Positions 8,474 to 17,878 of a stretch of DNA of 64,000 bases are shown here, one piece after another. How positions within the stretch are numbered: position 1 is the first letter of the stretch; every line of letters starts with the position of its first letter. Source of the DNA: BOG-908 sp964242115 (lineage in GTDB: Bacteria; Pseudomonadota; Alphaproteobacteria; Acetobacterales; Acetobacteraceae); NCBI GenBank assembly GCA_964242115.1, contig CAXSZX010000007.1, positions 1 through 64,000 of the forward strand, read 5' to 3'. Below the pieces are notes generated by a model. It searched no databases and had not been told where the DNA came from. It saw nothing but the letters and a program-made list of their open reading frames with translations. Made by a program: the position numbers and the translations under genes.

Positions 8474-10039
8474 TTAGGCCAGGCGCGCGGCGATGTGGTT
8501 TGCGACGCGCAACGCGTTGGCGATGATGGTCAGCGTAGGGTTGACTGCGCCGACGGACGGGAAGAACGAAGCGTCCGTGACATAGAGATTGTCCAGATCA
8601 TGGGCGCGACAGTTGGTGTCGAGCACTGATGTTGCAGAGTCGTGACCGAAGCGCATCGTGCCTGCCTGGTGCGCGGTGCCGCCTATCGGCGTGTCCTGAC
8701 CGAGATACAAGGCCCGGTCCATCAGATGCGGATGTATGTCCACCTTGTCACAGATTTGACGCAGCTTCTCACGCAAGCGGCGATGCGCCTCCAGGTTGTT
8801 CTCTGTAAGATCTAGATGGACTCTCCGATCGCGGTAGTAGATCCGGTTTTCCCGCCGCGGCAGGTCTTCCGATGTCAGCCAGAAGTCGATAGAATGAGCG
8901 GCGATCGTGCCGAACGGCATCTCTGGCAGGAAATGCAGCACCTTCGGCAAGCCGGCGCCATGAACTTGCACGCCGTCCGACTTGCCGACCATCTGGATGT
9001 GCCCGAGCGGGTACTCCCAGTCATCCGCGCCGAAGTAGAAGTCGTTCAACCCAAGGGTTTTCTGGAAGCGTGTCGGGTTCGGCGTCTTGGACACGGCGAG
9101 CACCACGGCATTGTTGTGCCGCATGTAGTTGCGGCCAACCTGGCCAGAACTGTTCGCCAGCCCGTCGGGATGCGCATCGCTAGCCGAACGCAGCATGAGC
9201 AGCGCCGACGACAGAGCGCCGCAAGCCGCGACGACTATGTCGGCCGTAAAGACGCGGTGCGTGCCGTCCTGAACGGCCTGGACACCAGTGACAATGCGGC
9301 CGCTCGCGTCCGTGAGAAGGCGCTCGACATAGGTGTTCGTCATCAGGGTCAGGTTGGGGTGGGCGCGCAATGCAGGGTCGACGCAGATGACCTGCGCATC
9401 GGCCTTTCCGTTGGTGGCGCAAGGGAAGCCGTCGAAAGCATCACAACGGATACAGGCCGAATCCGGCCGCGGCGTGGTGCCTACTTCGTCTAGCAGCACG
9501 CCGACGGGGAGATGGAAAGGATGGTGTCCCGTCCGTTTCAGCCCGTCGAAAAGCTCCTGGATGCGCGGCTCGTGGTTTATCGGCGGACAGCTGTAGGGCT
9601 TGGAGGCAGGTGGCTCGGTGGGGTCCTCGCCGCGCAGCCCGTGCACGTGGAACAATTCCTCGGCCGTCTGATAATACGGCTCGAATTCCGCGTAGCCCAC
9701 CGGCCATGCGGGCGAGATACCGTCCGCGTGTCGCACTTCGGAGAAATCCCTCTCGCGCAGTCTGAACAGAACGGAGCCGTAGACCTTGCTGTTCCCACCG
9801 ACAAAGTAATGCAGGCCCGGATGGAACGTGGCGCCTGATGCGCTGGTCCAGGTCTCCTTCGCCTGGTATGCGGCATCTATGAAGACGGTCTTGCTGTCCC
9901 AGTTCTCCCGTCCGCGGCGCAGGTAATCACCACGTTCCAGAAGCAATATCCGTTTGCCCGTCTGGGCAAGACGCCACGCGGTTGCGCCGCCACCCGGACC
10001 AGACCCGACGATAATGACGTCATAGTGGTCGTCCGACAT
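8474..10039 (-). CDS. GMC-family FAD-dependent oxidoreductase
   Basis: A glucose-methanol-choline oxidoreductase of 521 residues. The FAD-binding Rossmann start DVIIVGSGPGGGATAWRLA is at residues 7-25, and the GMC C-terminal domain carries the catalytic His in GGTAHQAGTMRFGHD and the Asn in GAVNPTLT. There is no signal peptide, so it is probably cytoplasmic or associated with a partner. An unusual cysteine cluster, CIRCDAFDGFPC, lies near residue 195. Such enzymes oxidise sugars or alcohols to carbonyls; the substrate cannot be told from sequence. It is first in the run GMC-zwf-doxX-GH15 and is divergent from the NDH-2 gene, which could re-oxidise NADH made in the same metabolism. Confidence 0.9.
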   Translation of the reverse strand: MSDDHYDVIIVGSGPGGGATAWRLAQTGKRILLLERGDYLRRGRENWDSKTVFIDAAYQAKETWTSASGATFHPGLHYFVGGNSKVYGSVLFRLRERDFSEVRHADGISPAWPVGYAEFEPYYQTAEELFHVHGLRGEDPTEPPASKPYSCPPINHEPRIQELFDGLKRTGHHPFHLPVGVLLDEVGTTPRPDSACIRCDAFDGFPCATNGKADAQVICVDPALRAHPNLTLMTNTYVERLLTDASGRIVTGVQAVQDGTHRVFTADIVVAACGALSSALLMLRSASDAHPDGLANSSGQVGRNYMRHNNAVVLAVSKTPNPTRFQKTLGLNDFYFGADDWEYPLGHIQMVGKSDGVQVHGAGLPKVLHFLPEMPFGTIAAHSIDFWLTSEDLPRRENRIYYRDRRVHLDLTENNLEAHRRLREKLRQICDKVDIHPHLMDRALYLGQDTPIGGTAHQAGTMRFGHDSATSVLDTNCRAHDLDNLYVTDASFFPSVGAVNPTLTIIANALRVANHIAARLA

Positions 10040-10244
10040 TGCTCATCCTCGAAGTGGTCGTTGATCGTATGAACAACTTACTGTTGCGTCACGGCTGGCG
10101 GGACATGACGTCGATTAAATGCTAAGCCGGCGCAAGAAGAGTCAAGCCCGGCCCTACGTGAATGTTATTCCATGACAAGATGAATTTCGTTCATCATTGG
10201 GCTTTTCTCATCGTCGGTTTACAAGACTCCGCCAAGGAGACGTC

Positions 10245-11552
10245 ATGCTAGAAGAATTGCAGAATGTTCCAACGGCAGTGCCGCCCGGCAAACCTCCCAG
10301 GGTGATCGTTGTTGGCGGAGGTTTTGGCGGCCTTGCCGCCACGCAGGAGCTTCGCAAAGCCGGTGTCGACGTGCTCGTCATCGACAAGCGAAACCACCAC
10401 GTTTTCCAGCCGCTGCTGTATCAGGTCGCAACGGCTATGTTATCCGCTTCCGACGTTTGCGCGCCGATACGACAGCTCGGCCGGCGTTGCCGAAATATGA
10501 CAACGATATTGGGAGAGGTGACGTGCATTTACGTCGGTGGGCGCCAAATTGAGGTCGAAACTGCGGGGCGCCTGCACCGTATTCTCTCATACGACTATCT
10601 GGTCATCGCCGCTGGCATGAGGCCCAGCTATTTCGGCCGTGACGAGTTTGCCCAATACGCGCCGGCGTTGAAGACAGCAGCGGACGCCGAGCAGATCAGG
10701 GATCGCATATTGGGCGCGTTCGAAGCGGCCGAACTGACCGACGACGATGCTGAGCGTCAACGGCAGCTTACCTTTGTGCTGGTCGGCGCCGGGCCCACGG
10801 GTGTAGAACTCGCCGCCTCGATCGCCTCCGTGGCCACACAGACATTGCGGGCGGATTTCAGGCGCGCCGATCCCAGGCAAGTCAAGATAGTCCTGATCGA
10901 AGGCGGCACACGCGTGCTTGCCGGGTTCGACCCGCTTTTGTCCGAGGCTGCTCAAATCCGGCTCACCACGCTGGGCGTAGTGACACTTCTAAGCACGCAC
11001 GTCGACCTGGTGGATGCGTCAGGTGTGATGGCCGGCGGCTACCGAATCAAGGCAGCGACGGTGCTATGGACGGCAGGTGTAGAGCCATCCCCAGTAATAA
11101 AATCGCTAACTGCAGTAAAAGATCATGCCGGACGCGTTTGCGTTGGCGACCGGCTACAACTGCCGGATCATCCTGAGGTCTTTGTGGTTGGCGACGCGGC
11201 GACTCTCATGCAGAGCGGAAGTCCTCTGCCCGGAGTAGCGCAAGTTGCCCTGCAGCAGGGCACCTACGCGGGCCGGATGATCAAGGCCAACACGTCGCAC
11301 GGAGCACTGCCGGAACCTTTCGTCTACAGGGACAAAGGGAGCATGGCGGTAATCGGCAAGAACTTTGCCGTATTGCAAACGGCGAAAATCAAGTCGTCCG
11401 GGTTCTTGGCGTGGCTCGCCTGGGCGACTGTGCACATCGTTTTCCTACCGCAGTTGCAAAACAGATTGAATGTGCAGACACAATGGATTTGGACATACCT
11501 GACCGGGCAGCGAGGGTCACGCCTTATCGGCGAGACCCGAGACGTGCGCTGA
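10245..11552 (+). CDS. ndh: Type II NADH:quinone oxidoreductase (NDH-2)
   Basis: A single-subunit, non-proton-pumping NADH dehydrogenase that feeds electrons to quinone at the inner face of the membrane. The N-terminal FAD site is VIVVGGGFGGLAA (about residues 19-31) and the second nucleotide site is VLVGAGPTGVELAASIA. The quinone/FAD region has VFVVGDAATL and the C-terminus contains the membrane-associating stretch FLAWLAWATVHIVFL. ATG 10245 is chosen over an upstream start at 10197 because AAGGAG lies at 10234-10239. About 435 residues, normal for the family. The nearby cyo quinol oxidase would be a natural electron acceptor in an acetic-acid-bacterium-type respiratory chain. Confidence 0.93.
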   Translation: MLEELQNVPTAVPPGKPPRVIVVGGGFGGLAATQELRKAGVDVLVIDKRNHHVFQPLLYQVATAMLSASDVCAPIRQLGRRCRNMTTILGEVTCIYVGGRQIEVETAGRLHRILSYDYLVIAAGMRPSYFGRDEFAQYAPALKTAADAEQIRDRILGAFEAAELTDDDAERQRQLTFVLVGAGPTGVELAASIASVATQTLRADFRRADPRQVKIVLIEGGTRVLAGFDPLLSEAAQIRLTTLGVVTLLSTHVDLVDASGVMAGGYRIKAATVLWTAGVEPSPVIKSLTAVKDHAGRVCVGDRLQLPDHPEVFVVGDAATLMQSGSPLPGVAQVALQQGTYAGRMIKANTSHGALPEPFVYRDKGSMAVIGKNFAVLQTAKIKSSGFLAWLAWATVHIVFLPQLQNRLNVQTQWIWTYLTGQRGSRLIGETRDVR

Positions 11553-12371
11553 TTCAGTCAGAGTTGCTCGAGATATCTTAAGCCCTTCGGCCAGTTGGAT
11601 CGGCCGTCCCAGCTTGGCGTTCATGCGATGACTGAAAGAAATTCAGGATTGTGCGAAGTGTTCGATCTTGTGTGAGCCCTTCATAGAAAACGAGTTCGAC
11701 TCTACTGTGGAGATCGATGTTGACGGTCACGAGTAACAAGCTGCGCTGCGTGGCTGGGCTAAGCGTAACTGCTTTGTTCGGTTGCGCCGGCAAGCCTTCG
11801 CCTGATGAACAATCGTCTCTACAGAGGAATCCCAAGCATTGTGAGCATGTCATCGGTAGCATGCTTTGCAGTAACAATGACGAGGAGCCAATTGGTGACA
11901 CCAATAATCCAGGAGTCATTCAGCATAATGTTGGCGGCGCAACGGGTAGGTAGAACCGCCTTGACAATGCGCGCTTACGGGGCTGAGCAGCTGTCAGCCT
12001 GATGCTTCTGAAAGGGTCTGAAAAGGTCGATGGATGCCAGTGCGTTTGCTCCCTTCATCGAGCAGCTATTGGTGCCTGCACGCACTGTGCGCGACGGATA
12101 GCATCTTTGCACACAAGATTACGGCGTGCGGCTGGCCATGGAGGCGGCATGCGCCAGCCTACGCCCTACTCTGATCCGAGCGAGACGGTTCTATTCAAGC
12201 TCAACGCTGTCTTGCGCGTCGCTACATAACGACACCTTGCAGCTGGGTCTGATGTAACTTAAACCCGAGAGTGTTTGGTCGTCCGATCCACAAGCGGAAC
12301 ATCGCCAAATTATCTGAGAAAGGGCGGTCAGCCCGACTCAGATCAAGTAAGAACGCCCATTAACCAAGTAG
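11553..12371. other. Gene-poor interval with weak coding remnants
   Basis: No recognisable gene. On the plus strand from 12030 a frame reads MDASAFAPFIEQLLVPARTV, meets a TAG, and continues in the same frame with YGVRLAMEAACASLRPTL before stopping near 12229. This looks like a decayed coding fragment of unknown family. One small lipoprotein candidate (11717) is listed separately. No tRNA, terminator or insertion element was recognised here. Confidence 0.4.
11717..11953 (+). CDS. Possible small lipoprotein
   Basis: A 78-residue frame whose start resembles a type II signal peptide: a basic residue, then AGLSVTALFGC with the candidate lipid-modified Cys near residue 23, then a Pro/Ser-rich mature start. 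GGAG lies four bases before the ATG, slightly close. The mature part has no recognisable domain, and codon character is unlike the neighbours. It is the best candidate in an otherwise empty interval but may be chance. Confidence 0.25.
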   Translation: MLTVTSNKLRCVAGLSVTALFGCAGKPSPDEQSSLQRNPKHCEHVIGSMLCSNNDEEPIGDTNNPGVIQHNVGGATGR

Positions 12372-12998
12372 CTAGTCTGCTTCGAGAGCGGATGATGCCG
12401 GTTTTTTGTCAGTCGGGCGCGAGTGGACGCGGAGCGTAGTACGGGTCACACCCCGCTCTATCTGATCGGCTAACCTGCCCAAAAGCCCGCTCATCACGGC
12501 GGCGATGTCGTCTCCCGATACGGCTTTGAGCGGCATCGAGAATGCAAACGCCTTCTCGCGCTCCGGGGAACTCTCATTGTCGCCGGAGGCGTGAGCAACC
12601 CAGTGCCCAGTCAGGACGGCAGTGCCGCGCTGGTCGACGATGAACTGACTAATCGTTACCGACACAGGCTGAGCCGCTGCTTGCAATGCGGCTCCGGCAG
12701 CCCAACGGGATTGCAGATCGTCGTTCAGCACGCGGGAGACCATCTGATCCAGAGGCTCTCCCCAGCGATCGAATTCCAGAATGTCAACGCTTTGTGGACC
12801 GGTCCGGACCACGATCTGCGCGCGATCCAGCAGCCCGGGCAGATGGACCTCCGCTTGGGGAATCGCCACGGGCGACGTTGTCGCGGCTACGGGCAGGTCC
12901 GCAGGAACGGCCGACAGTATGAAATACCGGTTCTTCGGGGCGGACCCACAGCCCGCGATCAACCCGACGCTCAACCAGGCCGCTGCGCTGCGTATCAT
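12372..12998 (-). CDS. pqiC: PqiC-type ABC/MCE transport auxiliary lipoprotein
   Basis: PqiC is the outer-membrane lipoprotein partner of the PqiAB intermembrane lipid-transport bridge. The product is about 208 residues with a lipobox LIAGC near residue 17 and the family start NRYFILSAVPAD. The central VDILEFDRWGEPLDQMVSRVL is the hallmark block of this auxiliary lipoprotein family. Its start overlaps the end of pqiB by four bases, so the two are translationally coupled. A polar C-terminal tail follows the last conserved helix. Confidence 0.88.
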   Translation of the reverse strand: MIRSAAAWLSVGLIAGCGSAPKNRYFILSAVPADLPVAATTSPVAIPQAEVHLPGLLDRAQIVVRTGPQSVDILEFDRWGEPLDQMVSRVLNDDLQSRWAAGAALQAAAQPVSVTISQFIVDQRGTAVLTGHWVAHASGDNESSPEREKAFAFSMPLKAVSGDDIAAVMSGLLGRLADQIERGVTRTTLRVHSRPTDKKPASSALEAD

Positions 12999-14644
12999 CG
13001 TTCTGCTTCCGCGCTCTTGCCCCGTATCAACGAGGCGGGGTGGTCTTCAAGGTAGTCGGCCAACGCGCGCAACGATCGGGCCGCCTGCTTCAGCTCACTC
13101 AGCGTGCCGGCGAGGTCGCCGCCGCCCTCGCCGCCAGCAAATGCACCTCCGGTCGTGGCAAGCGTGGATTTGGCCTGTCGCAGCGTCTGATCGGCCGATG
13201 CCGAGACGGTCCGCAGGCCGGTCAGCAAAGGCCGGGCCTGCACGCTGGCCTCATGGGTCAGGTGATCCACATTCGCGAGCGAGCGCTGCAGGGATCGCAA
13301 TGACTCCTTCACCTCGGTTGAGCCGACGATACGATTCAGCGCAGCGACTGTCGTCTCCAATTCCGCCAGAAGGCGTTTGGCAGAGTTCAGGATGCTCTCA
13401 AAATCATCCGTGGCGACTACAGGGATCTCCGGCAAGGCGCCACCCTCGATCAGCTTGGCGGCGGGCGCGTCGCTGACGAAATCGAGCGAGATCACCTTCT
13501 GCCCGGTCAGCAGGTTTCCCGAAGCGAGCCGCGCGCGCAGCCCGCGCTGCACGAAATCGCTGAAGGCAGCGTAGGAGCGCTGTTCAAAACCCTGCGTCGG
13601 CGACGGAGCATCCACAATCCGGACACGCTGTGGCTCGACTTCGATAGTTACCGGTATGCTCATCTGCCGTGTGGCGGCATCGTATTCCATATGCATTTCG
13701 GTCACTTCGCCCACGCGTATGCCGCGCATGCGGACCGACGCGCCGGCTGAAAGACCCTGCGCGCTTCCAGGCAAGTGCAGCAGGAAGCCGATCTTCCGCG
13801 TGTATAGCGCGTCGCGCGCCTGGTCTGGCGTGCCGTAGAGCTCGAAGGCGGAGGACGGCTTGGCGGTGGGCCCGGTCTCGCCGCCCTGCGGCACGTCGAA
13901 CGCGACCCCGCCCGCCAGGATCGTTTCCAGCGAGTCTGTCTGCACGCGCAGCCCGTCACTGCCAAGTTCCAGGGCGACGCCGGAAGAGTTCCAGAACCGC
14001 GTTCCGTCATGCACCAGCCGGTCGTGCGGGGCGCGCACGAACACCCGTAGCGTGGCGCTGCCATCATCGTCGGAGAGCGTGTAGCCGAGCACCTGGCCTA
14101 CCTGGATGCCGTGGTAGGAAACCGGCGATCCCTGGCTCACGGACCCCAGCCGGCGCGCGTGCAGCACATACTCCGTTCCCGGCACATCGGCGTTGACGAC
14201 GGGCGGGTCCTCCAGCGCGGTGAAGCTGCGCGCGGCGGGGCCGGCACCTGGCTGCATCTCGATATAGGCGCCGGAGATCAAAGTGCCGAGGCCGGACACG
14301 CCTTCCGCGGATAGCCGCGGCCGCACCACCCAGAACCGCGTGCCCGCGTTGAGATGGCCGTCGGCATAGCGGTTCATACGCACATGGATCGTGACGTGCG
14401 AAAGATCCGCGCTGGGCACCAGATCCTGCACGACGCCCAGCTCCACCTGCTTGTGGCGTATCTTCGTCTTGCCCGCCTCCAGGCCCTCGGCGGTTTGCAG
14501 CGTGATGGCCACCAGCGGCCCGCGTTGCGACAAGGCGGTGTAGCCGAGCCAGCCGGCGGCAATGACCGCCACGATCGGCACCAGCCAGACCAGCGGCAGG
14601 CGGTGGCGCTCGTGGATGGCTTGGACGGGCATGCCGTCAGACAT
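12995..14644 (-). CDS. pqiB: PqiB-type MCE (MlaD-domain) intermembrane transport protein
   Basis: PqiB is an inner-membrane-anchored periplasmic protein built of stacked MCE domains forming a lipid tunnel toward the outer membrane. One N-terminal transmembrane helix (LVWLVPIVAVIAAGWLGYTA) is followed by three MCE domains beginning near GPLVAITLQTAEGL, TEYVLHARRLGSVSQGSPV and GFLLHLPGSAQGLSAGASV. A helical C-terminal region has AELETTVAALNRIVGS and QTLRQAKSTL. ATG 14644 is preferred to the earlier ATG 14662: it overlaps the pqiA stop by eight bases (ATGTCTGA) with GGAG upstream. About 549 residues, close to the E. coli protein. Confidence 0.92.
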   Translation of the reverse strand: MSDGMPVQAIHERHRLPLVWLVPIVAVIAAGWLGYTALSQRGPLVAITLQTAEGLEAGKTKIRHKQVELGVVQDLVPSADLSHVTIHVRMNRYADGHLNAGTRFWVVRPRLSAEGVSGLGTLISGAYIEMQPGAGPAARSFTALEDPPVVNADVPGTEYVLHARRLGSVSQGSPVSYHGIQVGQVLGYTLSDDDGSATLRVFVRAPHDRLVHDGTRFWNSSGVALELGSDGLRVQTDSLETILAGGVAFDVPQGGETGPTAKPSSAFELYGTPDQARDALYTRKIGFLLHLPGSAQGLSAGASVRMRGIRVGEVTEMHMEYDAATRQMSIPVTIEVEPQRVRIVDAPSPTQGFEQRSYAAFSDFVQRGLRARLASGNLLTGQKVISLDFVSDAPAAKLIEGGALPEIPVVATDDFESILNSAKRLLAELETTVAALNRIVGSTEVKESLRSLQRSLANVDHLTHEASVQARPLLTGLRTVSASADQTLRQAKSTLATTGGAFAGGEGGGDLAGTLSELKQAARSLRALADYLEDHPASLIRGKSAEAER

Positions 14645-15959
14645 CGTTGGCTCCGGCTGCATCCCACATCAGCCGCGTGTCGAAGCGGTCTGTCGCCAGC
14701 ATCGTCACGAACACCACGGCGCCGAACGCCAGCACGCCCAGCCCCGGCTCGATGGTGGCGAGGTTGCCAAGCGTGACGAGCGCGGTCAGCAGGGCGGCTA
14801 CGAAGATGTCCACCGAGGACCAGCGGCTGACGGTCTCGATAAGCCGGTAGAGGCGCGTGCGGTCGGCCAGCCGGCGATGCAGGCGCAGGCGGGTGGAGAG
14901 CAGCAGCCAGGCGAGCCCCACCAGCTTGAGAAGCGGCACGGCGACACTGGCCGTGAACACGATCACGGCGAGTGGCCAGTCGTTGCCGTTCAGCAGTTCG
15001 AGCACTCCGCCCATGATGGTGGCTGACGCGCCGCGGCCAAACGAGACGACGGTGATGACTGGGAAGAGATTGGCGGGGAAATAGAGCACGAGCCCGGTGA
15101 CCACCAGCGCCGCGGTGCGGCTAAGACTGGCGGGTGTGCGCCGGTGCAGTCGGTCGCGGCAGCGGGTGCAGCGTGGCACCGGCGGCTGCAGCAGGCCGCA
15201 CTCCCGGCAGGACAGCCAGGAGGTGCGCCCGGCCAGACCCGGTTGAGCCATGCCAGGATCGGCGACACTGCGCCCGGCAGGCGACGGGCTCACCAGCTCC
15301 CATAATGCGCGGCGGTCTATTACCGTGTCGAACGCCGCCATCGTGACCACCAGCAGCGCTAGCATGTAGAGGCCTGCGCCGATATTGACCGAGGCAAGAT
15401 CCTGCAGCTTGGTCAACGCCACGAGCGTGCCGACGAGGAACACGTCGAGCATCGCCCAGGGCCGCGCTTTCTCCGCCAGCCGAAGCAGGACCGCCAGGCC
15501 TGGATGCGGCCCGGGGCGCCGCAGTCCCAGCAGGACGACAGACATCGCGACAATGCGGCCCAGCGGTGCGACGACGGAGATGCCCAGCACGAAGGCGGCC
15601 AGCGGTGCCAGGTCATGCTCCGCCAGCCCGCCTACCCCGGAGGACAGCACGACGCTCTGGCCCCGCCCGGCCACCTCGATGGCGATGAGCGGAAACGCGT
15701 TGGCGGCCGCGAACAGGACAAGGGCGGTGAGGCCCAAGGCAAGCGCGCTGTCGGTGCGCACCACCCCACGTCCGAATGGCGCCCGGCAGCGGCCGCAACG
15801 CCTTGTGTGGCCAGGTAGCGGTGCGGGCAGGCGCTGCAGCAGACCGCAGCCGGGGCATTCGATCGAGTGCAGCAAGGGTGTGACGGCCAGCCTGTCCGAC
15901 CACGCCGTCGCTACTAATCCGCCATGGTTGGTCAGGTATTGCTGCGCAGCAGCACTCAC
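14637..15959 (-). CDS. pqiA: PqiA-type integral membrane protein
   Basis: PqiA is the polytopic inner-membrane subunit of the PqiABC lipid-transport complex. Its 440 residues form two tandem PqiA domains, each opening with a zinc-ribbon: CPGCGLLQ...CGRC near residue 35-58 and CRECGLLQ...CTRC near residue 250. Each is followed by four hydrophobic segments, for example ALALGLTALVLFAAANAFPL and LVVTGLVLYFPANLFPVITV. The start is GTG 15959, sharing GTGA with the stop of the upstream HlyD gene, so expression is coupled. Confidence 0.92.
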   Translation of the reverse strand: MSAAAQQYLTNHGGLVATAWSDRLAVTPLLHSIECPGCGLLQRLPAPLPGHTRRCGRCRAPFGRGVVRTDSALALGLTALVLFAAANAFPLIAIEVAGRGQSVVLSSGVGGLAEHDLAPLAAFVLGISVVAPLGRIVAMSVVLLGLRRPGPHPGLAVLLRLAEKARPWAMLDVFLVGTLVALTKLQDLASVNIGAGLYMLALLVVTMAAFDTVIDRRALWELVSPSPAGRSVADPGMAQPGLAGRTSWLSCRECGLLQPPVPRCTRCRDRLHRRTPASLSRTAALVVTGLVLYFPANLFPVITVVSFGRGASATIMGGVLELLNGNDWPLAVIVFTASVAVPLLKLVGLAWLLLSTRLRLHRRLADRTRLYRLIETVSRWSSVDIFVAALLTALVTLGNLATIEPGLGVLAFGAVVFVTMLATDRFDTRLMWDAAGANDV

Positions 15960-17023
15960 AGGTCGATTACCACGACGGCCGAGCCGCCGACGCGCATCAT
16001 CGCCTCGGGTGGCGCGTCGAGCAGGATGCGCACCGGGAAACGCTGCGCGATCCTAACCCAGCTCAGGCTGCGCGGCACGCGCGGCAAGCCTTCGAGCTGG
16101 GCGCCTTCGTCAGGCGTGACGCCCCAGCCGAGGCTGTCCACCGTACCGTGCAGCGGTGCCCCCGCGGCGCCGAGCACATAGACGGTGGCGCGCTGGCCCG
16201 GCCGCAGCCCCGCCAGATCCGTCTCGCGGAAATTACCGATGGCATACCAATGATCGGTGTCGATGATGGTGAACAGCGGATGGCTTTGGGCGGCGAATTC
16301 GCCGGCCGAGATGTCCAGGCCGGAGATGCGCCCGTTGCAGGGCGCGCGCACCACTGTCAGTCGCAGGTTCCGCTCAGCCAGAGCCAGGGCGGCCCGCTCG
16401 GCGACCAGTTGCTCCTGCGCCGGCTTCACGCTGCTAATGCCCTTGCGCGCCTCCTGCGCCTGCTGGCGCGCCTGTTGCAGGCTCACCTCCGCCGTCCGCT
16501 TCGCGGTACGCGCCTGGTCCACCTGCTCGGCGGTGACGAAGCCGCGGGCCAACAAGGGCTGCACCCGGGCCAGCGAAGCGCTCGCCAGCGCCAGTTGCGC
16601 CTGCGCGCTTGAGACGCCGCTCAGCGCGGCGTCGGCCTTCGATGTTTCGGACGCAACCTGGTCGCCGGTCACGTTGAGCTTGGCGTCCAACCCAAGCACC
16701 TGCGCACGCGCCTGCTCCACCTCGAGGCGATACGGCTCCTGATCGATGGTGAACAGCACGTCGCCGGCATGGACGAACTGGTTGTCACGCACGTTCAGGC
16801 TGACGATGCGCCCGCTGACAACGGGGGCCATGTGAACCAGATCGGCTTGCAGATAGGCATCGTCGGTTCGTGGACGCTGGCCGAGGCGTTGCGCCGACAG
16901 CACGGCAACAACGATGAGGCCGCAGACGACAGCGATACTGAACGAAATGCCTAGCACCTTGCGGAGGGTTTTCAAAGCCCGGCCTCCAGATCGGTTTCGG
17001 GGAGGGCGGCGGAGCAGCAGCAA
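15956..17023 (-). CDS. HlyD/EmrA-type membrane fusion protein
   Basis: A periplasmic adaptor of 355 residues with one N-terminal transmembrane helix (ISFSIAVVCGLIVVAVL). The family core follows: TDDAYLQADLVHMAPVVSGRI (about residues 52-72), the lipoyl half FVHAGDVLFTID, an alpha-helical hairpin rich in Ala/Gln, then the second lipoyl half APCNGRISGLDISAGEFA and a beta-barrel. It leads the pqiABC run by a four-base overlap, but adaptors of this kind normally partner FUSC or MFS pumps. The divergent YtcA-FUSC-outer-membrane-factor set starts about 565 bases away. I infer it serves that pump, possibly also linked to PqiABC. Confidence 0.88.
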   Translation of the reverse strand: MLLLRRPPRNRSGGRALKTLRKVLGISFSIAVVCGLIVVAVLSAQRLGQRPRTDDAYLQADLVHMAPVVSGRIVSLNVRDNQFVHAGDVLFTIDQEPYRLEVEQARAQVLGLDAKLNVTGDQVASETSKADAALSGVSSAQAQLALASASLARVQPLLARGFVTAEQVDQARTAKRTAEVSLQQARQQAQEARKGISSVKPAQEQLVAERAALALAERNLRLTVVRAPCNGRISGLDISAGEFAAQSHPLFTIIDTDHWYAIGNFRETDLAGLRPGQRATVYVLGAAGAPLHGTVDSLGWGVTPDEGAQLEGLPRVPRSLSWVRIAQRFPVRILLDAPPEAMMRVGGSAVVVIDL

Positions 17024-17587
17024 GGCAATGCGGGTTTTATAGTCAGATCACCCACTAAGCATTCTCCGGCATTCCTGTTGAGCGGGTGTAATCCGGTCCT
17101 CTCGTGTGAGACGGGCCCGCATCCCCCCCCCACCACGGAGGTGAATTCGCGCTATTTAGCAACGCTGGCCCTGAACCGCGCAAGCACTGGAGGATATTCA
17201 TGCTTCCCGTGAATAAAATTCATGTCTTGCCAGCAAGCGTGAGGCACATGGTAAGTCGTAACAGATGAGGCTCGAGGCTCGTGGTCATCATGTTTAAACT
17301 TGAGCGGTTCTACGATGTGATGAAAAGCCACCCGCGATCTGAACGTGCTGCTTGTGTCAAAGGCAGAACCGCATCGAACTCTGGTATCGTAGTCTCACGT
17401 TCGGCGCATGGGATTTCGACGTCAGCGCCTGCACTTCCGCAATGGCACCAGCGCCCCTGTACGGCTCCTGTGCGCACGCACATACGTGCGTAGGGCCGGC
17501 ACTTCGATGGTAAATCAGTATAACCGGTGTCTTACTCAAGCTGCATCAGGGTTTCGGCCCTACATCGCAACCGTAGCGGCTGTACAC
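17024..17587. other. Divergent intergenic region between HlyD-pqi and YtcA-FUSC operons
   Basis: About 560 bases separate the two divergent start codons and must hold promoters for both. Short frames here have no protein character. A run of C (near 17125) and an A/T-rich patch around 17200-17230 are visible, but no operator or repeat was recognised with confidence. Confidence 0.5.
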
Positions 17588-17878
17588 GTGCGCGATGCTT
17601 CGCGCCGGCGCGGCACCGGCAGTCTTTGCCGCGCAACAAGCCTGGCGCTGCCGTTTCTCCTAACGGCGTGCAACCACGCGCCGCAACAAGACGTGCTCGG
17701 TTCCTTCTTTCCCGCCTGGATGCTGTGCGCAGCCTTGGGGGTCCTGGTCACCATCATTGTGCGCGCCGTGCTAGGACTGGTCGAAATCAACGCTTACGTG
17801 CCGGTGCCGCCAATGACCTACCTCTGTTGTGCGGCGTTGGTGACGATGCTCGTCTGGCTTGGCTGGTTTGGCCAGTGA
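17588..17878 (+). CDS. YtcA-family small lipoprotein
   Basis: A small membrane protein of about 96 residues. It has a lipobox ending FLLTAC, then the YtcA-like mature start NHAPQQDVLGSFFPAWMLC, and two hydrophobic segments (AALGVLVTIIVRAVLGLV and YLCCAALVTMLVWLGWF). YtcA-like genes are commonly found just before FUSC-type efflux genes, as here. The start is uncertain: GTG 17588 puts the lipobox cysteine at about residue 26, whereas the open frame extends upstream without a better ribosome site. Its stop overlaps the FUSC start (GTGA), indicating coupled translation. Confidence 0.75.
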   Translation: MRDASRRRGTGSLCRATSLALPFLLTACNHAPQQDVLGSFFPAWMLCAALGVLVTIIVRAVLGLVEINAYVPVPPMTYLCCAALVTMLVWLGWFGQ

